A stretch of 64,000 nucleotides of DNA, taken from contig NC_092565.1 of assembly GCF_037975245.1 (NCBI RefSeq), positions 3,299,499 to 3,363,498 on the forward strand, read 5' to 3'. Position numbers and translations under genes: made by a program. The notes under the pieces were generated by a model. That model ran no database searches, was not told the origin of the DNA, and saw only the letters and a program-made list of their open reading frames with translations. Positions 1 to 35,000 of the stretch are shown piece after piece. Position 1 is the first letter of the stretch; every line of letters begins with the position of its first letter. The DNA is from Apostichopus japonicus (lineage: Eukaryota; Echinodermata; Holothuroidea; Aspidochirotida; Stichopodidae).

Positions 1-1645
1 TTATCGCAAAAATACTAGTTTTTTATCATTAATTGACCTTTGGTGACCTCGGATCACATGACCGTTAAGTTTGAAAATATTCCCCTATACCATTTGCAAC
101 TTGTCCCAAAATATCAACCATATCACACCTTGGAACTGAGAGTTATTGCATTCGATGTCTGAATATTAACTTTGACCTCGTATAACTCCGCACACGAAGG
201 TCACACGGGGGTCAACCCATTGACATTTATGATCAGAAGGTACCTTTGACATCTGAAAATAGCATCGAAACTGTAAAAATCCCAAAAACATGAAAAGGTC
301 ACCAGAGGTCAAATTGAGGTCAAGGGTCACCCAGATGTGGGTCGACAATTGGATTAAATTGGAGCAACTCCCAACCCTAACGGACAATTCGTTCTCAAGT
401 TATCGCAAAAATACTAGTTTTTTATCATTAATTGACCTTTGGTGACCTCGGATCACATGACCGTTAAGTTTGAAAATATTCCCCTATACCATTTGCAACT
501 TGTCCCAAAATATCAACCGTGTCACACCTTGGAACTGGGAATTATTGCACTAAATGTCTGAAATTTTACTTTGACCTCATAAAACTTCACACACAAAGGT
601 CACCTGGGGTAAACCTATTGACATTTTTGATTGGTGAGACGTGAATATAGCATCAAAACTGTAAGAATTCAAACATTTTTTTCTTTGCCCATTTTCTCAC
701 CGAAAATACTAGTTTTTTAACATTAATTGACCTTTGATGACCTCGGATCACATGACCGTTAAGTTTGAAAATATTCCTCTATACCATTTGCAACTTGTCC
801 CAAAATATCAACCTTGTTACACCTTGGCCCTGGGAGTTATTGCATTAAATGTCTGAAAATTAACTTTGACCTTGTATAACTTTACACACAAAGGTCACCC
901 GGGTGTCAACCCATTGACATTTTTGATCGGAAGGTACCTTTGATATCCAAATCTAGCATCAAAACCAAACATTTTCTTTTTCGCCCGTTTTCTCCCAAAC
1001 TAAGCACATTTTTTCTAATGTGACCTTTGACCTTTTGACCTTGGTTTCAAATGTAGTTTGATCTGCTGATTCCAAAAATCAACACGATAAGTCTGTACAG
1101 CCATCCTAACTCTAACCGAAAACTTTGACCCCATATAAGTTCGCACACAAAGGTCACACGGGGGTCAACCTATCCATATTTATGATCGGAAGGTACCTTT
1201 GACATCTGAAAATAGCATCGAAACTGTAAAAATCCCCAAAACATGAAAAGGTCACCAAAGGTCAAATTGAGGTCAAGGGTCACCCAGATGTGGGTCGACA
1301 ATTGGATTACACTGAAGCAACTCCCAACCCTAACGGACAATTCGTTCTCAAGTTATCGCAAAAATACTAGTTTTTTAACATTAATTGACCTTTGGTGACC
1401 TCAGATCACATGACCGTTAAGTTTCAAAATATTGCCCTAACCAGTTCACAACTTGTCCCAAAATATCAACCTTGTCGCACATTGGCACTGGGAGTTATTG
1501 CAGTTTTAGTATTTTGGGTTTTTGGACCATAACTGACCTTTGGTGACCTTTGTGGGCACCAAAAACAATAGGGTTCATCTACTCACTATGGGCCACCCAC
1601 CCACCAAGTTTGATCATGATCAGTCAATCCCTTGTTGAGTTATCG
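1..1645. repeat. TGACCT-rich repeat region, diverged ~370-bp subrepeats
   Basis: Several diverged copies of one block follow each other. Each contains a TTAATTGACCTTTGGTGACC-like core, then a GATCACATGACCGTTAAGTTT-like segment, then a 'caacttgtcccaaaatatcaac' segment. The blocks are dense in TGACCT/AGGTCA hexamers. The same family recurs at 7.0-8.3 kb, where both ends can be seen. No convincing coding region is present; the small open frames here are not conserved between copies. The left edge is cut by the window. Confidence 0.8.
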
Positions 1646-1664
1646 TGCATACAAGCTTAAGCGT

Positions 1665-1668
<4 letters not shown>

Positions 1669-1697
<29 letters not shown>

Positions 1698-1715
1698 ACA
1701 CACACACACACACAC
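1669..1715. repeat. (CA)n microsatellite
   Basis: An almost pure CA run sits at the end of the TGACCT-rich element. It is followed by the element's terminal hairpin-like sequence (ggttcctttgctttcagcaaggaacc). The same CA-then-hairpin arrangement occurs at 8265-8330, so the microsatellite is part of the element. Confidence 0.95.
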
Positions 1716-1909
1716 GCCAACCTGAATACATAGGTTCCTTTGCTTTCAGCAAGGAACCAAAAACAGGATATACCTTGAGCATTAGTACCATAGATGTAGG
1801 AGCCCAATTTGATTTTGGGAGGCTGTAACGACTTGCTCGAAAAATGTAACTTAAATTTTTCGCGCGCTCCGTGCACATTCAGCATGTCAATGTGCATGTA
1901 GGCACACAT

Positions 1910-2910
1910 CAGTTATTACATTGCATGCCAATAACACAATCATTTGCCGTGTTATTACCCTTACATATTGGTTAGAAGTATTGGGGAAGTAATAATCATA
2001 TCACTTTAACCATTGAAAAACACATTGCACATTATTTTTCTCTCAGAGGGTGCTCACAAATTCTCATCATATTGCCCAAATTTTCACAAAAAGCCCCCCC
2101 CCCTGCCTCCTACGCCTATGATTAGTACCCAGAGCTGTATCTACCTCACTGTTAGAACTGACATGGCAGGGCTCTCTACAGAAACACTGAAGATCCCATT
2201 AAGAAATGTAAGATTTCTAAAATAATTCAGTTCTGTTTATCTGGATAAGAGCATTGCATACGACTTTGTGGAGTCACACTTGGTCAACACATTCATCTGT
2301 CTTTTTTTTTCATTGTTTTTCACTGATGAAATTAAGACTCATCTCTCCCCTCCCCCCCTCCCCACTACCCATAATTGAAATCACTGTTTATTTGTGGTGA
2401 AGTCACTTGTCCATTCTTTTTACCAACTTAACATAACATCCCATCACAAAGTTGAATTTATTTACAAGTTTATACAATCAAGGCAAACAAAATCACTTTT
2501 TGGCAGTCCACGTATGACCACACTCAATTTTTATGCAATGACCTCATCCAAATTAAAGGGAATAATTTTCAACACTTCATATCTCTCAAAATTGGAACGA
2601 GGAGGTATGGAGGTGGGACTTGGATCAATGTACTTCATTTCACACTCTCTTTCTTATTTTCTACATCCATCTCAGGCTATGTTATCTCTTCATAAATGAA
2701 GAGATTCTCTGATTCTCCATCAAATGTATCCAACTGGTATTAAAACTATCTATTTGACGGTATAACATCTTCTTCTGAATTTAGGACTGGGGAAGAAAAA
2801 GCCTCAAGAAGAGTGGCACCATTAATGCTGGGTTCATAAGTTTGACATCTGTTTCAATCATTTTAATTAAAAAAAAAAGTGGAGAAACTTTTAATAAGTG
2901 TGATACATAC
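1910..2910. other. No gene recognised (intron of the TTF2-like gene or 3' of it)
   Basis: AT-rich sequence with C-runs at about 2093 and 2347. No SNF2 motif (Ia to VI) could be found in any frame, so the next TTF2 helicase exon is probably off the left edge of the window. Confidence 0.5.
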
Positions 2911-27162
<24,252 letters not shown>

Positions 27163-27489
27163 CTGCCAAATAAGACATCAAATGAGGTTGTATACGGTAC
27201 TTGAAATAAGAGCTAGAGTGTGCAATAGATTCAAAGTCATGAATGAAGGATTGAAAGTGAAAACAGTTATCTGGGAATGTAATTTTGTTTATGCCTAAGT
27301 TGTATATAACTATAAATATATTGTAACTATCCTATACTAGATAGGAGAAACAGGCAACTCTCCTAACAGCTGCATTAGGACAGCATAAGCCAACCAATTG
27401 AGAGAAGCAAAGCTAGGTTTTGGTTACTTGCGTTATATTCATTAGATCTTGGGAGTCAAACTATTTTTGTGCAAGTAGGTGTCGGATAT

Positions 27490-28398
27490 TAAATGGGGAA
27501 TATGTAGGCATTACAGCCCCTGCATTGGACTGGGCATCTAGTGACCTTCCGAGTGCTATTCAAAATTTTAAGCAGTTTTGCGAACTGATCTTTTCAGGCT
27601 CATGAGCGGCAAAGTCTGAAAAAGACAATCTCTTGTGGTTCGGGCATTCAAATTTTCAATTCTTGGGACCTCCAGGATGAAGAAAAAGGGAAGTCGGCAA
27701 AAGTGTTTGAGAAATTTACCAAACATTTCGAACCAAAAACTTTGTTCCGACAGAATCGATACCATTTGCACAGATGTAGGCAACAATCAACTGAGTCAAC
27801 AGATTATTTTATCCCCCGATGCATAATTCAGGCCAAGAAATGCAAATACTCAACAGATGCATTAAGTGAGAAGTTGATAGAACAACTAATCATAGGGACA
27901 AAGCACACTTCGGAAAGTGTACGAAATTCTTCTAGTAAAGTATGATACCACCTTAGATGGGGCCATAGACATATGAGGCTACCCTGATACACATAGAAGA
28001 ATTCATGAAATCTGATTTAAATGTGAATTCGATACAAAATAACCAGGGCCAAATCAGGGCCAAATCATCAAAGTGTGGAAAATGTGGGTTGTACCATAGG
28101 CGTAGCGACATGTATCCTGCCCATGGAACCACGTGTAGAGCATGTGGCAAACCCAATCATAGGGTAAAAGTCTGCAGGTCAAAGACAAGTAATAATTAGC
28201 AGAGATCAAGGTCAAAATCCAGGAAACCTTTTAGACAAAGGGGTTCACAAGGAAACAATGATCAAAAGGATATTAAATACCTGAATCCAGTATCCCCAAA
28301 ATTCTGCGAAAAGTTGACCCAAGTACTAATGACAGTTAACAGTTTAATTGTATCAGAATTGTTCCGAATGAATCATCTGGTTGAGCTGAAGTGATAGT
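27490..28398 (+). pseudogene. Mag-like Ty3/Gypsy gag relic (5' half of a split element)
   Basis: Broken plus-strand frames show WASSDLPSAIQNFKQFCELIF (27.52 kb), then KFTKHFEPKTLF..RCRQQSTESTDYFI..AKKCKYS..KLIEQLIIG (27.71-27.91 kb). A zinc-knuckle pair CGKCGLYH and CRACGKPNHRVKVC follows (28.07-28.18 kb). This is the gag layout of Mag-clade Gypsy elements. Several frameshifts and stops make it non-functional. The reading is interrupted at about 28.4 kb, and a matching protease piece appears at 39.0 kb, on the far side of the LTR element. Confidence 0.75.
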
Positions 28399-28416
28399 CA
28401 ATAATAATAATCATAT
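28399..28416 (-). mobile_element. Tail of LINE fragment, left remnant
   Basis: The plus-strand sequence 'caataataataatcatat' would be the (ATT)n-type 3' tail of the minus-strand LINE whose coding end lies at 38.74-38.99 kb, if the LTR element is removed together with one target copy. Confidence 0.55.
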
Positions 28417-30825
28417 TGTAATAAAGTAGAAATTCATCCTGCTACTTTAATGTTTGTAAGTGTGGGCACAATAATTGGCCTTACATGTGACTCTCACATG
28501 CCCAGGACATACTGCCTATTCATATTTTGAATATTCATGATGTCAAGTGAGTGTACAGTATCTCACTGCCATGCACCCATGTGGGCACTTCACTCTTTGT
28601 TGTTGTCCAAGCAATATGCCAGTTGCAGCTGTGCAAAAGTATTTCGAATTGAGCCTTTTGTGAAGATTCAATGGTGGTAAAGCTGGTGCTACCTGGTGAG
28701 TTTACCATTAAAAATTATGTATTGTATTGTTTAAAACTAAGTTGTTGTTTAAAATGTTGTTTTAAGTCATTTTTCTGTATAAGTTATAGATCGAAATTTA
28801 CTTAGGGTCTATGGCTTCACTGTGTTAGGCTGCCTATTGAATTAGCGTAGCTAGGGTCCAATTTCAAGAGAAATTGCAGTGTTCACAATTGCATACATTT
28901 TACTTATCTGATTCTAACCAATTATGTAGAATTGGATGGGATATTTGTGGTAGCCAGGTATACAGAGAGAGTTAATTTAATGTATGGCTGCATGTAGGAG
29001 GACATGTAGATTAAATGTGTCTTTGAAGAATGTATTTTGTTCAAATCTTGGTTTATATTATATAAGGTTAATACTCCCTACATTGAAGTGATGTTGAATT
29101 AGTATGGAATTCCCTTTTACAATTATGAGTTGAAGGAATTATCATTACTTTGTGTAGATTTGTTTCAAGATGCTGTTATATAAAAGATGATTTTAATTCA
29201 TAAGTTTTATACTAAGTTTGGTATACATGTGTTAGTGTGTTGTTCTAGTCACATGGTTGAAGAGGGGGCTATTGTAGTTAGAGATGTGGCCCATGTGCTC
29301 ACCTAGAACAAAGGATTCCTGGCTAGGCCACAGTCTGACACACTGTAGGTGCTGTTTTCAGCTTAGGCTACAGCCTAACGCTATGTAGGTGTTATGGACC
29401 CAACTTAGGTTATGGCCTAACACAGTAATACTATAGGGTCAGCTTGGGCTAGCAGCCTAACACACCATGGCTATGTGGGCCTATATGGTTTGATTTGTTG
29501 TAATTGATCTACATGTATGATAGTATGCTTAATTGTTTATATACAACTTGTTTTATTGTTTTAACCTTCATTATTCTTTATATCTCTATTATGTTTATCT
29601 TGTGTAATTGTACTCTATATGTTATAATCTCATAGGACAACCAGGTCCCACATGACTTAGGTGGTGTGACACACTACATTGTCTAACAGGTACTTAGGGG
29701 TCTTGCCGCAGTTTGCTTTAGTGTTAGCTTTAGGTATTTTATGTGTTTACATTACTCTTTCTAATAGACTCCGGGTCGTGTAGTAGATTGTGCGACGTGA
29801 CGCACTGAGGATGTCCTTGGGTTAACAGAGTTGCTGTAAACTTATTCATTTGGGTCTGGTGAGTAATGAGTTGAATAGGGTGCAGTTGTCAGGCGCATTC
29901 CGTGTCTCACCAGGTCTTGTTTTATGATCATTCTTTATTGTTAATATTTCTTGTAATATTCGTGATACCTTTTCATGTGCTGAGTTAAGATGTGTAGTTG
30001 TATAAAGGATTTATAAAGCTGATATTTTATAGACAAAGCATGGGTTTGAGTCTGAGGTTTACAAATTGTAGTTAATGTCAGTGACATACTTGTTCAGTCG
30101 TTTCCATTTATTATATCTATTCCGTGCGTAACATGAGTTATGGCTTTCGGTGCCTTTTTGGTAAAGCGCCATTGTTGTTTATGATTACATATTGTTATTT
30201 ACAGTGTCCTTGAGTTACGTAACTATTTGTCATGGAAATGTACTCATTCTTATGCAAAGTGTTTATTATTAATTTAAAAGTATTTTGTTAAATAGTTTTG
30301 TTAATGACCACTCTCTCTGGTTGAGGTCACTTTGGTGAATCTCAGATCTACCTCCAATTACCTTGGGCATTCGTGTATATTTAACTGTATTCAAATTCCA
30401 GATGTTTTGTCATTGTGTGTAGATTCCTTTGAAGTTATAGTTTCAAATTACATCAACATTTCGGTGCTTGTTTCACTCTTGTTAGTTCTGTGCTACATGT
30501 GTGATAACTTTAACGCAGTTGTGCATTGCTTCTTCAAACAATGAGACATTGAGTCTGGGTTTCGTGGTAGTCTGCATACAGTGAACATTTTGTATTATCA
30601 TTATTATTATCATTATCATGTTATCTCATATTCTGTTTGTTATTTGCTCTATTTTACAGAGGCTGTTCTTTTCTTATACTGTCATTGCTTTTGACCTTGG
30701 CGTGCTAAAAGGTCAAGGAATTAAGGAAGACAACTTAAACCAAGATATCTTCATTTGTACTGTCATCATTTGTTTGGTGTGGCCTGCGCAACGCTCCCCT
30801 TCCTCCCTGGGCTGGTTCCCTTTCA
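28417..30825 (+). repeat. 5' long terminal repeat (2,409 bp)
   Basis: Begins TGTAATAAAGTAGAAATTC and ends GGTTCCCTTTCA, with the 4-bp TSD just outside. An AATAAA lies 4 nt from its left end and a TATA-like ttatataaaag near 29176. A cluster of short palindromic repeats occurs at 29.30-29.47 kb. Unusually long for a Gypsy LTR. Short internal open frames repeat exactly in the 3' LTR and are not considered genes. Confidence 0.95.
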
Positions 30826-30826
30826 C

Positions 30827-30845
30827 TGGTGTCAGAAGTGGGATT
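30827..30845 (+). promoter_or_regulatory. Primer binding site, tRNA-Leu type
   Basis: TGGTGTCAGAAGTGGGATT starts 1 nt after the LTR and is complementary to a tRNA 3' end reading AATCCCACTTCTGACACCA, which is the end of animal tRNA-Leu. It would prime minus-strand DNA synthesis. Confidence 0.88.
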
Positions 30846-30999
30846 CCAGTACTACATTCAGGACGAAGACGTGCTACCATGGTGCAACACTAGCAGCAAG
30901 ACGAGAACAGTAACAAAGAACAGCCTCAGACCTAGTAAGAATAAGTTTAAGTACTAACGGTATTATTTTCATACATTTAACCAAGTATTGTTGTTAACC

Positions 31000-32037
31000 A
31001 TGTCTCTCCCTGGTACGAGTGGACCAGCTGCCTCTGGTGCACAGCCTTCACAAGCTGATTTAGCGATGATGTCACAATTTTTTAGGAGAGCAATGAGTTT
31101 CCAGGGCATCCCACATGGCCGGTTACAGAAATTTACTGGGCCTCCTTATAGAGCGGGTGAGCTGTCCCTATTGGAGTGGTTGGAGGAGTTCGAAACCATA
31201 GTGTCTCCTTTTAATCCAACGGGTGAAGAGAAGGCTAGACAGCTGATCGAGCACCTTGGTGGCGCAGCCAAAGAGGAAGTGAAGTGCATGGGAGAGACGG
31301 AAAGGAACGATTATGACGAGATTGTTGCCGCTTTAAAGATGTGTTTTGGTGCACACGAGAGTGTGCAGAGTCTCCGTGGCAGTTTCCACAACCGAGTCCA
31401 GCAGGAACAAGAGTCCCTATCAGATTTTAGTAGAGCACTGAAGCGGCTGTATTCTAAGATGGAGATGGCTGCTCCAACAGATAAGGAAAAAAATGCTCTC
31501 CGCCACTTGAGAGATGGAGCACTGCGCTCACAGTTTGTACAGGGAGCCAGGGATACGTGGGTGAGACGAGAACTCCGGAGAATCGATATGGCGACGAATG
31601 ACAAGAGTTTTGACGTGATGCGACAGGAAGTCCTTACCCTTTTCCAGGAGTCTGAGCAGTTGCAGTCACCTGTTCGAATGACCAGGGCGAGGGAGGCGCA
31701 AGTGGAATTACCGAAGGAAGCAAAGCCTGACCAGATGTCCCTGATTTCTGACCTCCTTGCTGGGCAGAAGAACCTCGCTGATGCTGTGGAACGTTTAAGC
31801 GGGGAACTTGCAACGATAAAGTCCAAGCTACCTGGCCCTAGCAGAACCCCACTATCAGAGATTGTCTGTTTTAAGTGTAATAGCAAGGGGCACATAGCAG
31901 CAAACTGTCGCAGCCGACAGGGTGACACCAGGCCGGGATCCAACCGGTGGGCTCCTCAACCTAGGGCCTGGCATCCTCAGCAGCAGTCACAGGCACCAGC
32001 AGATGTACCTTCAGCTTCTCGGCCGGGAAACTGCTAG
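31000..32037 (+). CDS. gag: gag: capsid/nucleocapsid polyprotein
   Basis: The open frame runs from ATG at 30988; the ATG at 31000 (accATGt, MSLPGTSG) has better context and is chosen here. About 345 residues. The middle has a Gypsy capsid-like region (FTGPPYRAGELSLLEWLEEF .. GSFHNRVQQEQESLSDFSRA). The C-terminal part has a CCHC zinc knuckle, CFKCNSKGHIAANC (about 31867-31908), for RNA binding, followed by a Gln/Pro-rich tail. It assembles particles around element RNA in the cytoplasm. The last codons overlap the pol frame, and the stop TAG at 32035 follows the slippery heptamer by one codon. Intact. Confidence 0.9.
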   Translation: MSLPGTSGPAASGAQPSQADLAMMSQFFRRAMSFQGIPHGRLQKFTGPPYRAGELSLLEWLEEFETIVSPFNPTGEEKARQLIEHLGGAAKEEVKCMGETERNDYDEIVAALKMCFGAHESVQSLRGSFHNRVQQEQESLSDFSRALKRLYSKMEMAAPTDKEKNALRHLRDGALRSQFVQGARDTWVRRELRRIDMATNDKSFDVMRQEVLTLFQESEQLQSPVRMTRAREAQVELPKEAKPDQMSLISDLLAGQKNLADAVERLSGELATIKSKLPGPSRTPLSEIVCFKCNSKGHIAANCRSRQGDTRPGSNRWAPQPRAWHPQQQSQAPADVPSASRPGNC

Positions 32038-32080
32038 GCTCTACTATTAGAGGCGAGGTGGTAGAGATTGAGGAATCGCC
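32025..32080 (+). promoter_or_regulatory. Programmed -1 ribosomal frameshift site
   Basis: G GGA AAC (32025-32031) lies in the gag frame exactly as X XXY YYZ, followed by TGC TAG (gag stop). The pol frame is -1 to gag, is open from 31965 and has no ATG near its start. Seven nt downstream a small hairpin, ctcta-ctat-tagag (32039-32052), can form, and a further stem ggcga/tcgcc (32052-32056 with 32076-32080). The heptamer and frame relation are seen directly; the structure's strength is inference. Confidence 0.85.
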
Positions 32081-35000
32081 TACAAAAGTTAAGATAGGAG
32101 CAGTCAGTGGGATCACGGATGTCCAGAATGATGAGATTATGGAATCGCTTATTTCGCCTAGTCCTACCATGATGGCGACGATTGGAGGAGTGAATCTTGG
32201 TTGTGTACTGGACACAGGTGCGGAGACATCCTTGATCCCATCTGACATATTTCATCAACAACTGGAGCCGAAAGTTGGCCTATTGAAACAGTTACCAAAG
32301 CCGGTACTGGTGGTTGGACTCGAGGAAACTGGAATACCAGCTTTGGGGTACATTGAGACATCAATTATAGTCAATGGAAGGGAAGCTTGGACCAAAATTT
32401 TGGTTGTAGATAGTTGGTCTCCGGCATCTGGTAGGAAAAAGGATTATCCAGTTCTATTAGGGTGTAATGTGTTGAAGCTTTTTACAGGACGTAGAGACTC
32501 AGGCTGCAGGGAAGGCTTAGGATTAGCTTTGGACAGCTTGGAGTTCCTGGAGACGAGCTCGAGTGAAGCTCAGGTAGAGGTGAGGGTCGAGGCCGAGGAG
32601 GCAACTGTTCTACCTGTGGAGGCTGTCAACACATTTGACCTGATAGATGAGGATGTAGTTATGATACCGGGGTCTAATTCCTGCGAAGTGTACCCACTGA
32701 AGTGTCCGCAGAGTACCAAACCATGTGCTTTGGGAGAGGTAGAGCTTTCTGTTGATGCCATGCCTGAGGTCGTACCAACTGACCATCCCCCACCAGAGGT
32801 GCCAACAGTTATGGAGGAAGGTCCGTTAGAGGAAGGCTTGCCAGAGGTTGTTGAGATGGAGGATGGTACCCGAATTGACCTTCCTATCGGGGTGGGCTTG
32901 AGCCACTTAAAACTAGATCATGCAAGACAAATAGCTGGGTTGATCAACGAGAATAGGGCTGCTTTCTCTAGAGGAGAGTTCGACCTTGGACTTTGCCGTC
33001 TGGTGCCCCACGAGATAAGAGTCACTAACGAGACACCAATTCGACTACCATATAGACGTGTGCCACCCACTCAAATGTCTGAGGTTAAGCGGCTTCTGCA
33101 AGACATGGTGGACCAGAAAATAATCAGAAGATCTGCAAGTCCTTATGCCAGTCCAGTGGTGCTGGTAAGAAAGAAGTCTGGAGGGCTACGGTTGTGCATT
33201 GATTATCGTAGGCTGAATTTGGTCACGGTAAAAGATTCATTTCCACTGCCAAGAATCGACGAGTCGCTGGAGGCCATGGGGGGAAGTCAGTTTTTCAGCT
33301 CGCTGGATTTATCTCATGGCTATTTTCAGATTGCAATGGACCCCGATTCCATACCATACACAGCTTTCAGAGTTCCATGGGGCCTGTTTGAGTTTGAAAG
33401 GATGCCACAAGGACTCTGCAATAGTCCCAGTACATTTCAGAGAGTGATGGAGATAATATTCGGCGATATGAACCTCAGCCAGCTAATTTTATATTTAGAC
33501 GATATTTTGATTTTCTCTGCTACACTCGAACAACATCTGGACAGACTTCAAACGGTGTTTCAACGGCTGATCCAGCATGGTCTTAAACTGAAAGGTGAGA
33601 AATGCAACTTTCTTCAGCGAGAAGTTCAGCACCTAGGTCATGTGGTGAGTGCTGAAGGAGTATCAGTGGATCACGGCAAGGTAGACCGTATTGTGAATTG
33701 GCCTATCCCAACCACTTTGACAGAACTTGCTTCTTTCCTAGGGTTGGCATCCTATTATCGGAAGTTTGTACCGGACTTTGCAAAACTTGCAGCACCACTA
33801 CACAGCCTAAAGAAGACTGACACAACCACAACAGCGGGGAACAAATCTTGCTCAAAACAGTCGCCTCTCAAATGGAACAAGGAGGCTGATGAGGCGTTCC
33901 GACAATTGAAGACCCTGCTGTCATCCTCTCCTGTCCTTGCATATCCCCGGTTTGACAGAGAATTTGTTCTTGAAATAGACGCTTCACTGAAGGGATTGGG
34001 CTGCTGTCTGCTCCAACGTGATGATGCTGGCCATCTCCACCCAATTGCGTATGCAAGCAGAGGGTTACGTGGTGCCGAGAAAAATTATTCAGATTTTTCA
34101 AGCTTTAAATTGGAACTTCTGGGTCTGAAGTGGGCGGTGAGTGACAAGTTCAGGGAGTACTTGATCGGATCTCGTTGTTTGGTCTTGACTGATAACAACC
34201 CATTGGCCCACTTAGACAATGCGAAGTTGGGAGCAACAGAACAGAGGTGGGTAGCACAACTTGCTTCATTTAATCTTGATATTCAGTACAGACCAGGCAG
34301 ACTAAACCGATGCGCTGATGCCTTGAGTAGATGTCCTAGCAACAGTATAGGAGAGGACCAGTTAGTGAATGTTGATACTGCCACATACATTTCTAAAGCT
34401 CCTGAACCGTCTTTGGTGGATTTTGACCATTTTGTCACCGAGGTCACTGCATGCAGTGCTTTACCAATAGAGGTGGTAAGGAATCCGCTCCCAGAGGGTA
34501 ACCCACCGGAGGAAATTACCAGGCCATCGATCTTTCCCTCATTTTCATTCAGTCACTTGGCCGACTTACAGAAGGAAGATGATGCCCTATCAGTAGTTTG
34601 GGAGTGTTGGACATCCGACTGGCAACCAGGCGAGGAGTTGCGACAACCATGTACCCCCGAGATCAAGAGTTGGTTACGAGAATTCTCCAAGATTGTTGAA
34701 CGTCATGGCGTCCTTTACCGTGAAGTCACAGACAAGTGGGCAGGGACCTCTCGACAGTTGCTTGTGCCTATCAGTTTGCGAACAAGATTATTGGAGATGG
34801 CTCATGACGACTGTGGACACCAAGGCGTAAACCGTACTTTTGGCATTCTTAAGGCCCGATGTTTCTGGCCTGGCCTTCATAGAGAAGTGCAAATCTATGT
34901 GAAGGATTGTTTTACCTGTGCTGCTATCAAGGAGCAAACTCCAAAGGTACGTACTCCCCAGCGACATCTGCTCGCATTCAGACCACAAGAGATGTTGGCA

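Noticed and set aside
27953-28199. Zinc-knuckle protein as a host gene
   Set aside because: Frame is short, flanked by broken Mag-like gag sequence.
30332-30893. Open frames inside the 5' LTR (and identical ones at 38.24-38.78 kb)
   Set aside because: Lie across the LTR and primer site, no recognised domain, and identical copies are explained by LTR identity.
31311-31943. 210-codon minus-strand frame
   Set aside because: Shadow of gag; no homology on that strand.
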